Below, one piece after another: positions 1 through 14,500 of a stretch of 64,000 nt of DNA. Source of the DNA: Aquila chrysaetos chrysaetos (Eukaryota > Chordata > Aves > Accipitriformes > Accipitridae); the NCBI RefSeq assembly GCF_900496995.4, contig NC_044006.1:19428214-19492213 (forward strand), read 5' to 3'. The notes below the pieces were generated by a model. That model did no database searches and was not told the DNA's origin. It saw only the letters and a program-made list of their open reading frames with translations. The stretch's first letter is position 1. Each line of letters starts with the position of its first letter. The translations under genes were made by a program, and so were the position numbers.

Positions 1-690
1 GACAAACCCCAAGTCCAAGTCCTCAGCCGCTCCTCAGAGGACATGCCTTCCAGCCCCTTCACCAGCTTTGTTGCCCTCCTCTGGATGTGTTCAGGTACCT
101 TCACATCCTTTTTAAATCGTGGGGCCCAGAACTGCACACGATAGCCAGGGAGAGGCCGCACCTCACTAAATACAGTGGGATAATCACCTCTTTTGACCGG
201 CACATTATGCTGTGTTTGATGCACCCCAAGATGGGCTTTGCCCTCTTGGCTGCCAGGGCACACATTGCTGAATCCTGTTGAGCCTCATGTCAACCAGCAC
301 CCCCAGACCCCTTTCTGCAGGGCTGCTCTCCAGCCACTCCTTTCCCAATTTAGAGATGTCCGGTGTTACTGTGTCCCAGGTGCAGAATCCAGCATTTGTT
401 CCTGTTAAACATCATGCCATTGATGATTGCCCAGTGCTCCAATCTATCCAGATCCCTCTGCAAGGCCTCTTGTCCCTCGAGAGAGTCAACAGCACCTCCC
501 AGTTTAGTATCATCAGCAAACCTACTAATGGTGCATTCAACTCCTGCCTGCAGAGCATTGATAGAAGCATTGAACAGAACTGGCCCTAGACTCAAGCCCT
601 GAGGAACACCACTGGTGACTGGTTGCCAGCCAGATGGATCCCCATTCGCTACAACCCTTTCAGCCCTGCCGCCCAGCCAGTTAAAGCTTG
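1..690 (-). mobile_element. CR1 LINE fragment, 5'-truncated, 3' end beyond the window edge
   Basis: Read on the minus strand, this stretch codes for the C-terminal half of a CR1-type reverse transcriptase. Visible motifs are [10 protein letters not shown], then TSGVPQG (reverse-transcriptase motif B), then [10 protein letters not shown] (the catalytic motif C, here FADD), then [18 protein letters not shown]. Past about position 350, toward coordinate 1, the same family continues in shifted frames, so the copy is broken by indels and cannot encode a working enzyme. Similarity ends near 690, consistent with the 5' truncation usual for CR1. The 3' terminus and its short tail repeats are not in view. 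CR1 is the main LINE family of birds and other sauropsids, and this copy is one reason for calling the window avian. The family assignment is from recognition of the motifs; I could not run a repeat search. Confidence 0.9.
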
Positions 691-3600
691 AGTAAACAAT
701 ATGCATCTTGCAATCTTTTTTTAAAAAGCAAGCAATGATCTTCTGCATTTTTTCTTTTTTTTTCCTTTGCCAGATGAATTTCTGTAGCAAATGCGTGTTC
801 TTCACACTCTGTTTCCTCAACTGATCTGAGTTTCATTTCAGTCATGACAATTACATCATCCCCTCTCAGCAAGTATCCTTGGAGTGGTAGGGAGGGAAAT
901 ACAGTCATTAATGGGGTTGAACCCTATTCTGTGGAAAGCCGAAAAGAGAAAGATCATTGTTCTGGTTTAAAGCAGCTACTGAATGTGGAGTCACTAAGCC
1001 GCAGAGAATTATGTTCTGACACGTTCCCATTTGCCTTTGCAGCTCAAGAGATGCATAACTGCACGGTGGACTAGTTAACGCTTCTGAGCAGCTTTCTGGT
1101 CAGTTTAAAAGACAGAGCATTCCCATCTTGCATCTTAGAAATAAAGAGTCACAGGGATGAATGCTGCAGTCCTGAGAAGCAGGTTGGATTAAGATGGAAG
1201 GAGCGTAAAATGGCTTCATGGGCATTCAAACACTGGTCAGAATTAAGTATTACCTGAATGCTGATATTCTTGATACTCTCTCATATATAATCTCTCCTTA
1301 GCAACTGATGGAAGGAGGGGAAAGTCGTGATTTCCTTAAAGTGCTGTACCATCTGTCAGCTCTCCTCATCTTTTCTTCAAACTTATTTTGAGTTAGCTTC
1401 TTTTCTCCTCCTGACATTCACTATTCCCAGGCTTGGCTATAGTTGGATGATTGTAATGTTCAGTACAGATTATGAGATACATATAACTGTTCATTTTAAA
1501 AAACTGACATATCTCATCAAGTGACATCCCATTGACACAAATATTGACAACTAGCTTTCCACAAGGGGATGTGAAGCAAGGAAGATAACCAATATGACCC
1601 TCTCAGATATTATTGCAGGGAGTGCAGATAGTTTTCATCTTTAGAATGACCTCAGTGATCCCTGATAGCTTCTGTGGAAAAGCAGCCAGATCTTAAGTTC
1701 ATTTGTGTCAAAAGCTACTGATAAACCTTGCAGACTCTTACCAGAGATAAGAGGATCATATTGCACAATGGCTATAAACCATACTGAGAAAGGTTTGGAT
1801 TCCTGTGAAAGGTGTGCATTACTGAACCTGGATTTTTCGTATTTTTCTTGAACTCAAAAAATACAGTGATTATACAATGCAATAAATATGATTCTTTTAT
1901 ATTTAAATGCGATTCTTTTATTGAGTACATCTGGATTATGTCTGTGGGAAAAAATTATGCAGCTTTTAAAATCCTGTGTCTGTTTTAATAATTTTAGTTT
2001 TGCGTATACTTTTTTTTTGACCTTTTAATTTTCTTTTTGCTGTCAGTAGGACTTTATTTTAGGGTTTTAATTTTTGGACTACCCTTCTCTAGTCTCTCTC
2101 TTCAACAGAGCACTAACCCTCAAGAGGTTAAAATGACAAAAAAGGCACATCCTTGTACAATCAGAATGCTAAACGCAGCTGAGCAAAGCAAAGCAGAGTG
2201 CAGATACAGGACAGAAATAAAACATGCAGCAAATTCAGAAGGGAAAGCATAAAGAAGTCAGTATGGCCAACAGTGAGAAACTAAACACACACATTCAAAA
2301 CACAGCCCACGAGGGAAGCAAACACGCATCAAATACAATGAAAAAGGAAAAGTCAGGCTCAGGCCATCCCCACTCATTGGCAACACATGAAGAGAGTCAG
2401 CAAATGGAAACTGCACTGGTTTCTCTAAAAGTAAAGGCTTCATTTTTCAGAAGCACTTTTGAGGATGGAATTTTCTTCTTGCCATTAAGCAGCAGATTGC
2501 TTTGTAAAATCTCTCCAAAAAGTCAAGGTGAATACCAGAATGTGGTTTAGTGTTTTGTCTTCTGGGGAAATGTTTACCACCACTAAGTGGGGGTAATTGG
2601 AAAGAAAGCATTAGAAATTATCCATGGAACATCAAAGTTTATCTTTTGCATTGTGTCTTGTGCTGGCAGTAAAGCAGAAGTAACTTAACGTTGGTGGTTT
2701 GGTGGGAACACTGGAATAGGAACCATCAGGAACAGCTAACACATAATACATAATTCCCAATATGCGGATGTTATACATGCACCTGGAGCAAAACGTGCAT
2801 ATGTATGCATGTGTGTATGTATGCGCATACCTCTGCTGCACCGACGCTGAGGCAAGAGGCAGAGACTGGAGAAGCAAACAGCTTAAGTGCTCTGAGCCCA
2901 TGTTCACACATATTAGACCTCTGTCCCAAGCCCACCCACACCGAGCCCTTTTTGTCCACTTTGCTAGTCTTGAAAAATCTGACGAAGAGCCCTGGCATGT
3001 GGGAAGAAAGCTAGTGGTTTGCTAAAGCTCTTAGGGGTTGGTCTGCTTTTTTAATCCTTTGTTAAATGTTCTCGCAGTCCAGAATACATACTTTTTTATG
3101 TTTCACAAATTGAAATCAAAATAAATAAATAGCTAAAAGGAGCTTGCTGGCTAATTTATATTATCTATGTGTTGTTATAATTCTGCTAGCAAACACAGAT
3201 TTTTTCAGAGGAGAGCAGCCAGGTCTCAGGGCTTAGAAGAACAAAAAAGCAGAAATAAGGGAGGAGGGAGCTACAGCCTTTGCCACCAGCCCAGCACCTA
3301 TTAGTAAGGTTGTCATACAGAGGCAGCAGTGACATTTTCTGAGCTCAGGGAGATCTCTTACATATCACATAGACAGAACTAACAAAATTTTAAAAGATGT
3401 GTCAAATTAAAGGATAATGAATAAAGATATATGTGCCTTGTTCTATATTCCAGAAATGAGCAGATATTCAGAACAGGGAACTGAATAAACCTATTGCTTC
3501 ACATCACTTTCCATTCTTCCATAATTTTCACAGCCAGAATAGCTTAATGGGAAAGCGACACAGGTCATCAACATAGCAAAAAGCTGAATGTCAGATGGTG

Positions 3601-6160
3601 AGAAAAAATCAGCAGTGGCTGTGACATTATCAAGAGAATCAGAGGCTTGAGCTTCCCTGAAGCAAATGGTATATACAACCAGCTTTCACAGCATTTGAAC
3701 TAGGGGGATGGCTGATGCAAATGAAGCAACGCGAAATGAAGTTCAAGTAAAGACCTATTGCCGAGGGGTGGAAGGGTTTAAGCACAACAGACACCTCAGC
3801 TTGACAACGTAAATTCTGCAAAGACTCAAACAGAAAGGGGCAATTACTGCCTTATGTTCCAGTTCTAATCTTAAATTATAGGATAGTTTCCTAATGAGGG
3901 GGAACATTGCCAGAGACAGCTGTGGTGGATGGAAGGGAACACTGCTGTAATTACAGATCCTTGCACATCGGTGACAGAAGTTCCCAAACTCCAAGGGGAA
4001 ACACCTTCATAATGTTTGTTTTTGCAGAACTGAATAGCATTCTCAATTTGCAATGGAATGGAAATGTTTGAGTATGTGAGCCCTTAAACCAGATTGCAGC
4101 TACGTGGTGCATGTTAGGAGCTAGACTAAACTGGCAGACGTGAACTAGTGTACTGGGATCCTAACTTAGACTAGGGGTACAATAATGATGGTCAACAAGA
4201 GAAATGCAAGATACAGCAGTAGCAATCAAGGGAGAGAAAACAAATAAAGAAAACAAGGAGACAGGTCTTAGGCAGAACATCTAATATGGCAAAGTCAAAA
4301 CAAACTCATTCTGTTCTTTCAAGATTACTGCTAGCAGCAAGGGCATTGAATGTTTCATACACTTTCTTATTACACAGAGCATGTTACTGGAAAGACGGAA
4401 AAAATGATTCTTGATTTAACAGGAGTTTTTTGCCTTTGTGAGCTATACAGAGACAGTGGTTTACAACATGCAGTCTACAGACTCCTAGGGTTCCACAGAT
4501 GACTTCCAAGGGCTGCAGAAGAGGTAACTGAGGAACACACTGTTGTCCTGTCCCTATCCAAGGATCTGTATCTCTTCTGCAAAGTTTATAGGGATCTACA
4601 ACTGAAGAAAGCTCAAAACCACTGCTTTTACACTATTACTATTACATGAAAAGAAATCAGTGGTATTTTTCCAATTAGTACTTTCAAGAATGACTCAGCT
4701 CCTAGTAGCATGATGCATAACTATATTTTCAGAGTAGCTCTGCTTCAGCCAGTATACAGAACAAGAGCTGGTCATGTTCAATGATTTGTGTTCTCATTGT
4801 TTAATGGGGCTTCAGATTTTACTGTGCTGTATTCTTTTATTTTGCTCTGAAGGAAGAATTGTTTGTTCCATAAGGTACTTATTTACTGGCATTTAACATT
4901 ATAAAATCTGAGTACTTTGCAAACATTTTTTTTTTTTAAAATAAAACTCCGAGATGAGTGGATGAAAAATTGGGGGAAAGATAAATTAATTTTGGCATCG
5001 AATTTGAGATATTAAAACTTGATCCTTCTAAGCCCTTGACTTTTTTTTTTTTTTTGGTGTACATGAAAAACATAGCCCCCCATTGACTTTAGTTAAAGCT
5101 CAGCACTTTCTCATGTCAGGCATCACACTGATCACCGGGGAAATGAGGAGCTTCCAGGTAACCATATGTGAAGTTTGCCTGGTGTACAAGGAGTTCTGGA
5201 GCAGTGGGAGAGGGTCCAAGGCAGCATTTAAACCCCAGGGGCCATTTATGCGGACCACATCTTGTCCTTGCCCCCAGCTTTAAGTTCTGTACCTCTGATT
5301 GAGCCAGTCCTCACCTCTGCTCTGTAAACTTCCCACCCAGTCCTAATCTTCTTGCTCAGCAAGACCTAGGCCCTAGCAAATCCAAGATAAATGGACTGCA
5401 GACACCAGCCCCACGCACAGCTCATTGCCGTGACCAGCGCCGTTATCCTCTCCCTGTCTTGGCATAGCTGTCCCCACCGCCTTTCTCCCTTTCTCCTGTG
5501 CCACCTCAGTCAGGTTCAGCCCCAGGCTCTGCTCGGGGGTACTTCCCAGGTCCCCCAGCACTGATGCTCCCTTCCCAGCTCCCTTCCAACTTCTGCCTTG
5601 CAGTTTGCTTCAGCACCAGTGTTCTCTCCCCATCTCCGCTGCAGGTTTAAACCTCTCACCCTTCCTTCTGCCACCTCCAGGGCCAGATTCCACCATTCTA
5701 AGGCTCCTTCTCCCCAGCAGCTTCCCCTTCACCCCGTAGTGCCAGCCAGGGGATGCTGGCTGGAAAGTAGTCTGTGCCCCCAGCTCAGTTCAGATCTCAA
5801 CATAAAGCGTGACCTGCCATAGAGCCTTGTAACAACTGTACGGGGGAAAAACTATTTTAAATTTGGACTGGGGTGTGCTCAAGGCAGACAAAATCATCAG
5901 GGAGGTTAGCTGCTAAAATTGTAAAGGTTTCTGTTGAGCATGTGTGAGCTACAAACTTTCAAAGGCCTCTCTCTGCCTGACCTAACTGCGGCTGAATTTG
6001 CTGAAGGAGTGTAAAAAGAGAGAGCCCTTTCAGCAAGACCGCTTCCTCCCTCCTCCCCCCACACTCCTGACTGCAAAGGCCAAATCCTCACTCCAAACCC
6101 CTTTGACCTGAGCAAGATCCACGTATCACTTTTATCCTGTATCTGAAAAGTACAGCCAAC
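691..6160. other. Intergenic sequence, no gene recognised
   Basis: AT-rich single-copy-looking DNA. It holds a short alternating purine-pyrimidine run near 2795-2830, poly-T runs near 4927 and 5041, and a pyrimidine-rich, more GC-rich patch at about 5200-5830. All open frames here are below 110 codons, lack recognisable motifs and overlap one another on both strands, as chance frames do. I see no CpG island, RNA gene or exon with recognisable coding content. Confidence 0.6.
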
Positions 6161-6163
6161 TTA

Positions 6164-6193
6164 CCTAGTGTAGGTGTACCTAGTGTAGGTGTA
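6164..6193. repeat. Short tandem duplication, 15 bp x 2
   Basis: The unit CCTAGTGTAGGTGTA occurs twice head to tail (6164-6178 and 6179-6193) without mismatch. A recent slippage-type duplication; no function is suggested. Confidence 0.9.
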
Positions 6194-9100
6194 CCTGGGA
6201 CAGCCAGATGGCTCTGAACGGCTCAATTCTAGGAGCTGAATTCAGAAGTTGTAACCAGCTGGAAACAGGGCTTTGTAATGAGATGTGCAGACAACTCTAA
6301 TAATACCTGGAGCCACCAGCCTCACCTACAATAACTGATTTCATTTGGAGAAATCTATACAAAAACTGTTTTGGTGAAGCCTACAGTAAACAGGCTTTGG
6401 TTTTATTCTCCTACTCCCCGTGTTAATTGTGACAGATACAGCCTGACATCATTGTAATCTGGGAACCAGATAGTTAGGAGAGGAACTGCAGCCACACCAG
6501 CACCTAGCTTTCATCTGACTTCTTTTTGCTCTTTGATCTCTTTAGCTGGCTAATTAAGAAGCTTGAATCAGCACCCTGCCAAAATAGGTTGTGCCTTTTC
6601 CTGTATCTGTGACCCTCAGAAAGAGCATCCAGTGCACTCACATTCCATAAGAAATGTATTACTTGTGAGTCTTTCAGCTCTGTTCATTTAGGTGACCATA
6701 TAAATGTATGCCATGTTCTGCTATGGACCCTCCTCTTTCTGCGTTTCCTATTTTAAGATGAATTGAGGGGGGAAAAAATATAAGCCTTGACATCACATTT
6801 TGCAAAGGAAGCAAATGCACTCCTCCCTAAAGTCTAAATGAATGGCCTTTTAAGGTGACTGCTGAATTAAATTCCTGAATGATGAAATCAACAGGCATGA
6901 GAAGGTGCTTATTTCCAAAAAAGAAAAAAGCTGCAGAGGGAAAAAAAAAAAACAAACCAAAAAACACCCAGTAGTGTGATTGCAAGGCTGAGAGCTGAAT
7001 AGGAGCTGTTTACACTGACTCAATAAAGATACTTTACTGAGCTTTGGTAGTAATGCAGCTTCACAGGCTGAAGGGAAACAGGGATATATATATTCTGAGC
7101 CTGCTAAGCTTCTCTAATGTAAGACGTGCATTTAGTTGAAGTCCTGAAATACTTCACTAAGAAGAAAGATGATCAAAACCCCAAGCACATCTTTCTGTTT
7201 ATCATACATGACATACTTCTGACATACTTTAAGCAGTACTGTATGCATGTCTGCAAGGTATGCAGCTAAACCCCAATTTCTGCCGAAGACCTAAAATACC
7301 CTTAAGACAGAGAAAAAATAATCTCATTAGGGGAATGGGGCACATCTGGACATTCTCAGGACAGAAGCTCTACCCAAGCACAGCCTGTTGCTCCCACCCT
7401 TGCAGCGGGAAATCACAGTGAATCAAACCACCATGAAACACAAAAATGAAACAATCTCCCTGTAATCTTGAAAAAAAGAGCCAGAGACCTCTGTGAAAAC
7501 CATAAATTCCCTAGAGCTCAGGAGGTCACTAGTGGTTGATTAACACTACCTAAGCACTTTTCTATCATTTTTCACAGGGATACCCCAGAAAGATGAGAAC
7601 ACAATGGACATGAAATCTAGTTTCAGATTTTTTCCTCTCCTTATACCTGCTGCCCCAGTGTAACTCCAAAACCTGGGTCTCCACCAGGCTTTCCTCCATA
7701 ATGTCTTCTGTTGTTGCGACTTCCCTTGTGGCTGGATTGTTAACAGCAATATGAGCTTTAGGGCAGGGGAGGTAGTTAGGCATTGGTATTTTTTTTATTA
7801 CTACATCAACCAGACTTGCTTTAAGTAAGGTTAGACCACACAGTGATAAAACACTGATGTCTTATCTTAACTGTTCTCAGTGTTGCTACAGGCAATGGTG
7901 CTACATCAGAGATAACTGAACGTTAGGGGAGGGTGGCTATTTTAGACAAGCCTACATCTGCAGGAAGGAAGGGAATGTGACACCTCTGTAGGGATTTAGT
8001 TTTAAGATAAATGAAGCAGAAGACAGTGATTTTCCTTTTCTGAATGTAATTCCTCCTACTATCATGGATCTACAGGTGGTAAATGAATTACTTGGACAGT
8101 TCAAATAGGGAATGAAGAGGGAGCTGAATGATGACTTGAAGACCTTCCATAGGTTAGTCACTTCAGTGGACTAGAAGGATGTTAGGGCCAGATTATCACA
8201 GCAGGCAGGGGAACACTGCAGTCAAAGCTACTTTCTGCGCCATAATCTGGAGCTAACCCTGAAGGATGTCTCAGCAGGGGATGTGACAGCACTATACTCT
8301 TTTAACTTCTCTGGTCTTCTTTGCTCACTCTACTAAAAGAATTCTGAGTTTTGGACCCTACGTATATTTTATCCGTAGCAACCACAACACTTCCCTCAGA
8401 TTTGCTAAAACACAAGTCTTTAATTTAGAACAAGGAAGATGGATCTTCGCCCTGAAACTCTACTTCTGAGCTTGACTGAAGTTTAGAAGTCAGCATCTTT
8501 GTCAGCATCAGGGCTTCCTGATGGCCCTTCCCATCTTAAAGCCTCCAAACTCTGGCTTAGCAACCCATGACCTTTGCAAGCAATCACTGGGAAAGCACTG
8601 AAGAAAAATTGTTGAGTGATGACTCACTCTACCACAGTTTGGTTGCTTTATCATTTTCCAATGCTGCTGATGGGAAGATATTTTCTATTGTGAGAGGCTT
8701 GTTTTCCTGCTCCATAGGAACAATGATCCATAAGGATTTCCTGAGGAGTGACTTCTCCTTAGAATGTGTGAGATTTCTTGTCTCTTAGCTCCTGGAAGGC
8801 TAATTGAATTAAGCATCACCCAGTTACTTATTACCTTCCTGTTCCCTCTCACCTTTTCAACACCTGCTTTAATGCAGGCGGCTCCTCATAGGACACAGGC
8901 TTTGGGAAACAGGGTGTAACTAATGAAAAGCTGTCATAAATCAGCATTGTAGGAGGAAACACATAGGACTGGGCTAGAGCAATCAGGGGCCACATGTGGA
9001 CAACAGTGTGGGGGATTGCACATGGAGGGGAGCAACGCTGTAGGTTCAGTCCTGGCTCTGCTGGCCTTCGGTGTGAACTCCAGCTTGGAACGGCCATAGC

Positions 9101-12100
9101 TGATGATGAGGTTTACAGCAAAGGACTTCTTTCTCGTCTGATCAGAAACAGCATTTGGGGCTTCTAAGAAAGCAAAGGCGCAACAGCAGTCAAGGTTTAT
9201 CTGCTTGGGCAGAAGGCCCAAAGCCACTACATTCTTCTCCATTTATGTACAGCCATCGGTGAGGACTCCTCTCCTCTGACGATTGCAGATTGTAATGTTT
9301 CATTGCAAGCACAGCTGGCTGGTTTGGGCAGCTTACAGGCAGAGCTGCACCTGCTAGACTAGATGCTAAGAAAAAAGACATGTTCTGACAGATACAGGAA
9401 GATTGTCTAATTAGTGATGGATTGCATGGCCAAAAGAGTTCGTTAAGACCATCCTGTGTGACCTCCTGCATTGACCATCCGTTGACTCCTGGTTGGGTGA
9501 CAGAAAGTCTTTTAAGATGATACCAAACTTACAGAAATGACTCTGATCTGATGGTGAGTATGGGTAAATATGTGTGCGCGCCTTGAGGTTGGCAGGGTAG
9601 AAGAGATGTCAGTCACACTGCATAGCTCGCTATTGTCCCTTTCTCTGCTCCCAGGAGGCTGGGAGAAGCAGCTGTATTGCAGAGATGCCAACCATCAGCA
9701 AAATACAGCAATTGTTTGATGAGTTTAATGCTCTTTATCTCCTAATTTATTTACCAGGGAGCAGTTGTGTAATGCTTGGTGAATCCCAGCTTGGTGAGGA
9801 GAAAAGTCTTAAAAACACTCTTCCATTTGCTAATGTGTTATTTCTTAATAAATGTGTTATGTTTTAGAAAATTAAAGCTTTATTTAAAAACAACAACAAC
9901 AAAAACTGAGGGTGGGGAGGGAAGGGACAGACAGGCAAACTCTGGAACAGTGAAATATCTCCTCAGCTCACGCTGAGAGAAGACAGCAGCAGGTACATGG
10001 GAAAGCAGGTCGGCCAGGTCTCATCTTCTTTTTCTAATTACTTGCCCCAGCAACGATGGGATGCCATTGCCCTGGGAGCGTACGGTCCCTGCCCCAAAGA
10101 CTCACATGCTGAAGGGTGAACCATCACTTTGTGTAACCGTATCTGAAGGAGTTCAATCTGATCTCCTACGCAAATGCAAGAAAGCTTGGTATTTGCTAGC
10201 TCAGGTATTGCTATCTCCTTCGTGCTTACGTACAGGTATCTGTCATGGCTGGGACCCCACGGCAAGCACTGCCAACCTCTGTACCAAGAGGAATTAATTG
10301 CAGGATAGGGGCCCGCTGTGGAGCAGATGAGAGGGATCTAGAAAAGTGCCGGAGGCCAGACAGCATTAGATAAATGGTAGTGAGAAAGCCTGCATTAATA
10401 GCACTAATGTAGCTGTGTTTCCTGAAAAGAGAGCAAGAAATTCCCTAGTGTAGACATACTTCTTGTTGGCCAAAAAGCATTCTGAATTCCTCAACAATCA
10501 GGCAGGAAGTGGTAAAATCCGTCAGACAAAATGACCAATATGTTATTTTTTCCAATATCAAAAATATATTTTAGGTCATAACTATTAGAGAAAAACATTT
10601 TGTGGCCAGATTTATTTTTTCAGCCATACTAAATTTGTCAGTGATATACAGCAAATGGAATTTCTGCACACAAAAATGTATTTTAAGAACTTTGTTTCAG
10701 TCCAGATCAGTACTTTACCTTAGAGGTGCATTATGCATAAGCACTCACTGCTCTTTCAAAAATTTACACAAATAGAAATTATGTTTTAGTATTTTCCCAG
10801 TCAAGTAATCAGAGAGAAAAGCAGAATTATAATAACTATAGGTTTTGTGCTGCCCGTAAAGAGCTGGAGTTTTTATAACAAACTGACACAAAACATACAA
10901 GGTAATTTCTGATTTTATTTTTTCACTTTGTGTGATTACTTTTGTTTAGCTTCCTTCATGACTGAAGTCAAAGTGTTGACTCTGTATCACGACGGGTCTA
11001 CAGTCTTGTACCTAGCTTGCTTTGTTGGCTGTTCTGAGAACTTCCTACCAAGATTTCCTGTTGTATCCATTTTAGAGGAGCTCTGCCTTTTCTCTGATGA
11101 GTGGAAATTAGTAAGACCCACCTGGTGCTACTGCCTGAGTTCAGTCAGTAGAGTCACACTGTGATTCCTTCCAGTTTCTTTGCTTGTAGATAAAGAGGAA
11201 GGAGGATGAATAACTTCTCCCCATTGTGCCCCAGAGGTTAGGCACCGTGCCATATACAGATGTTATCAAAAATGGAATCATTTTATAAATAAACTGTGGA
11301 TTAACAGCAGTCTGGATAAATGTATGCTTTGGTTCAAGACTGATGTATTCCGTTCTTTGAGAACATTCTCTAAATAAACTGAATGTTTCCATTTTGTACT
11401 TTGTTATGATTTATCACATTGTGGTTTATTTAAGTCTTTCAATGCTCTCTCTTCCACTTGCTGAACTTTAGATATGGAATTAAAATATCCTTGACTGCAC
11501 ACTCTTCCCTCTGTGTTCGAAGGAGAAGCCATGTAGCTATCACAGTGGATTAAGATGTCCTACTTTAAAAACCTGTGTCACTTTTGCAACTGTGTGCATT
11601 TATGCAGCAAGACATCAGTAACTAATGGGTCCATCTAAGACATTAAGTTGAATGGACACTTTTTTTCATAGCTGTGGTAATTATGAATACCCTGAGAAAG
11701 GCTTCTTTGCCAATTGTAGCCCAAGAAAATCAAATACTGTTCTCTTGCAAAAAATGCTCTGCAAGTATTCAGCCATCTTATTCCATTACATGCCATTACA
11801 AAAAGACAGCCACTTGTTTATTCATTGGAAGTTACATGCACATACAGTAGATCTTTTGAAGGTCCATAAATGCTGCTTTAGCCTGCTTTCTGTCAAAGGC
11901 ACGGCCTCAAGCTAAGAACCTTCTCCATTTACCTGCTATGGACAGCCCATAGCACTAATAGATCCATAATCATAAAAATTCGATGATCCCCAATTCTTTC
12001 ATATAGAATTACAACAGCCGCCTTTGCTCTCTGGACTCAGCCACAACAGAGTTGTGGGGTGATCCACCCATCCATGGGGAGAGGGTTTCTTTTGGGGGAC

Positions 12101-14500
12101 ATCTCTCAAAACATCAGGACCAAAGTCTCAAATGTGCCCAAACCAACTTTTTCTAGAACTAGGGTTTTCCAGGAAAGAATATTGATGGTGTTGAGGTATA
12201 TTCACAATAATCACCTTCTGCTGTTACCAAACATATCAAGTCCCATTTGGTATTTAGTTATGCCTTAAACCATTTATTTACTGTCTAGTTATGATTCATA
12301 TAACTATATATTGCTGCCAAGTGAATTCCATTACCATGGGGATATTTGCAGACATATTAAATAGTTGAGATAAACACAATAAACTAGAAAAACACCAAGA
12401 AATAGATTGATATAAAATGGGAGATCACTGGCTCGCAAACTGGAATTAAACAAATGGAATTTTTGGACCAACTAATCACCACAACAGTAAGTGCATGAGC
12501 CATGGAATAATATGCTACAGATAGACCAAATACTATGATTCTTTTTGCAATAAAAGTAGTCAAAACTCATTTTAAAGAAGGATAACATAGGCAAATATTT
12601 GCTTTGTATACAACTGAACCCTCTTTCAGTAACATTCAATTCTTCAGCCAGGTATTTCAAAGAAATAAGAACACACAGCAACTAGTCTGTAACTGAGTGT
12701 CATGTCCAACAGACTATTTCTATCGCAGTGTTTTTGGTGAAGATGAGTAATATCTGAAAACAGGCATGGACATTACAAATACTCATGTATTCCTAAAACA
12801 TGAAGTCATGCAACTAGGCATTCCATGTATAAAAAAGTGTGGTTTTATTTAGCCTATTATATAACAGAGGTGTTCCCATGCACTCTACAGAGCACACAAT
12901 TAGCTATCAAAAAGTGCTATCAATGTATAACCAAACAGTACATGCATCACATATATTCAACCACAGGTTTTAACCACAGTTTTTACAGAACATTGGGCAC
13001 TACATTAGACCGTTAGGAAAACAGAGAAGAAGAAATGTGGGCAAGGAGCTTAGGAACACCCTGGGTAGGAAGAGTCCACACTGCTAGTTAGTCCAAAAAG
13101 GACATTTAATGACCCCATGATCCAGAAGTGGGAAAAAACTGTCATTTCATAAAACATATCTATGATATTATGCAAATAACCCCCAACCCTAATTTTTCTA
13201 CACTAACACAGATTATGTATTTTGCTTGAAAATGTATACACTGAAAGAACTGAGCCTGAAGTTTGGCTCTGTAACAAGCACATAATTTCTTCAAAAACTC
13301 TCTAACACTCTTAACTTTCTGTTAGTACAATAATACAAGAACTTTTATCTGGAAGACCAAGGGTATGTCCTGGGTTATGCTAATGGATCTACTTTGAAAC
13401 AAGTTCTTGAAATATTCTTGGCTTATATAGTGGATTCATCATCAAAAAGACCATTATCTTCCATTATGAATCCCAAACGTCTACATAACAGATTCTTTCA
13501 GAACTGTGCTCTATTTCTAGTATTGCTCAGTCATCATAGCAAAATCACTAAGTACTGTTCTACTTATGTAAAAAAGAAGTTCTGCATGATGTAATTCAGA
13601 ATACAAATATGAAAAAGTAATCTGAATTAAGTTTCAGCGTTTTCCTTGATCTACGTTTCAGTTTTTAATTTTTTCCACATTAGGCACCTATAACTTAAAT
13701 AACTGGATTGAAATCTAATGTGTTTTGGGTATTTCTATACTGTTACATTCATATTTTAGCTGTTTGTGGTTTTCCTAGAAAACACAGTTTTGAGGATTTT
13801 TTTGATAATAGACAGATTTGACTGTAGGAGATTGTATAACCCTTAAAATCAATTGCAAAATTCCCACTGTCATCAGTGGCAGTAGGCTTCAGTCAGTTCC
13901 ATGTGTAAACAGACACCAGTCCTTACACATGGCTTAAGAAAAAATTGGTTTTGCTTTTTACTTATTGGTACGTGTTTAATATCAACTTTTGTTGCAAGGG
14001 ACAAGTGAGTAGCTCTATCGGACTAACTGGAGCTACATACATAGGTGTGTTCAGCTTAATGGCTGCCGCTAGATAAACTATCACCAAAGTCCAAAAGACA
14101 GGTACAAATAAGCCATCCTCTGACAAAAGCAGGAGATAAAGCCAAGCAGTGAACTGTAAAGATTGTATTCATTGATTCTAGCCCAAGGGTTCCACAACTG
14201 TTTTTAGGCTGGAACCTAAAGATCAAAAGCACATTGAATATCTGAAATTGAGAAGTGCAATTGAATAGCTGAAAAGTGACTTTCAAGAAGTGTAGGGTGG
14301 ATGTTCTGGTGCTGAGGCACCAATAATTTTGTTCACACAAAGCAGCTGGTCACAAAAACAGGAAGGATGGTCTGACTACCTTGGGTGAGTTATATGTGTA
14401 TGCATGGTAGATTAGATAGGTGTGGAAGTTCAAGTCCTCCTCTGTGAAGTGCTGTGCTCCTGATGGTTGTGATAAGCAATCCATTTTGCTTAATTGACTC
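6194..14500. other. Intergenic sequence, no gene recognised
   Basis: AT-rich intergenic DNA with A-rich tracts (about 6940-6965, 9885-9905). The longest open frames (102 codons at 8934-9242 and 93 codons at 9190-9471, both minus) have no recognised domain. I see no CpG island, repeat boundary or RNA gene that I can support. Confidence 0.55.
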
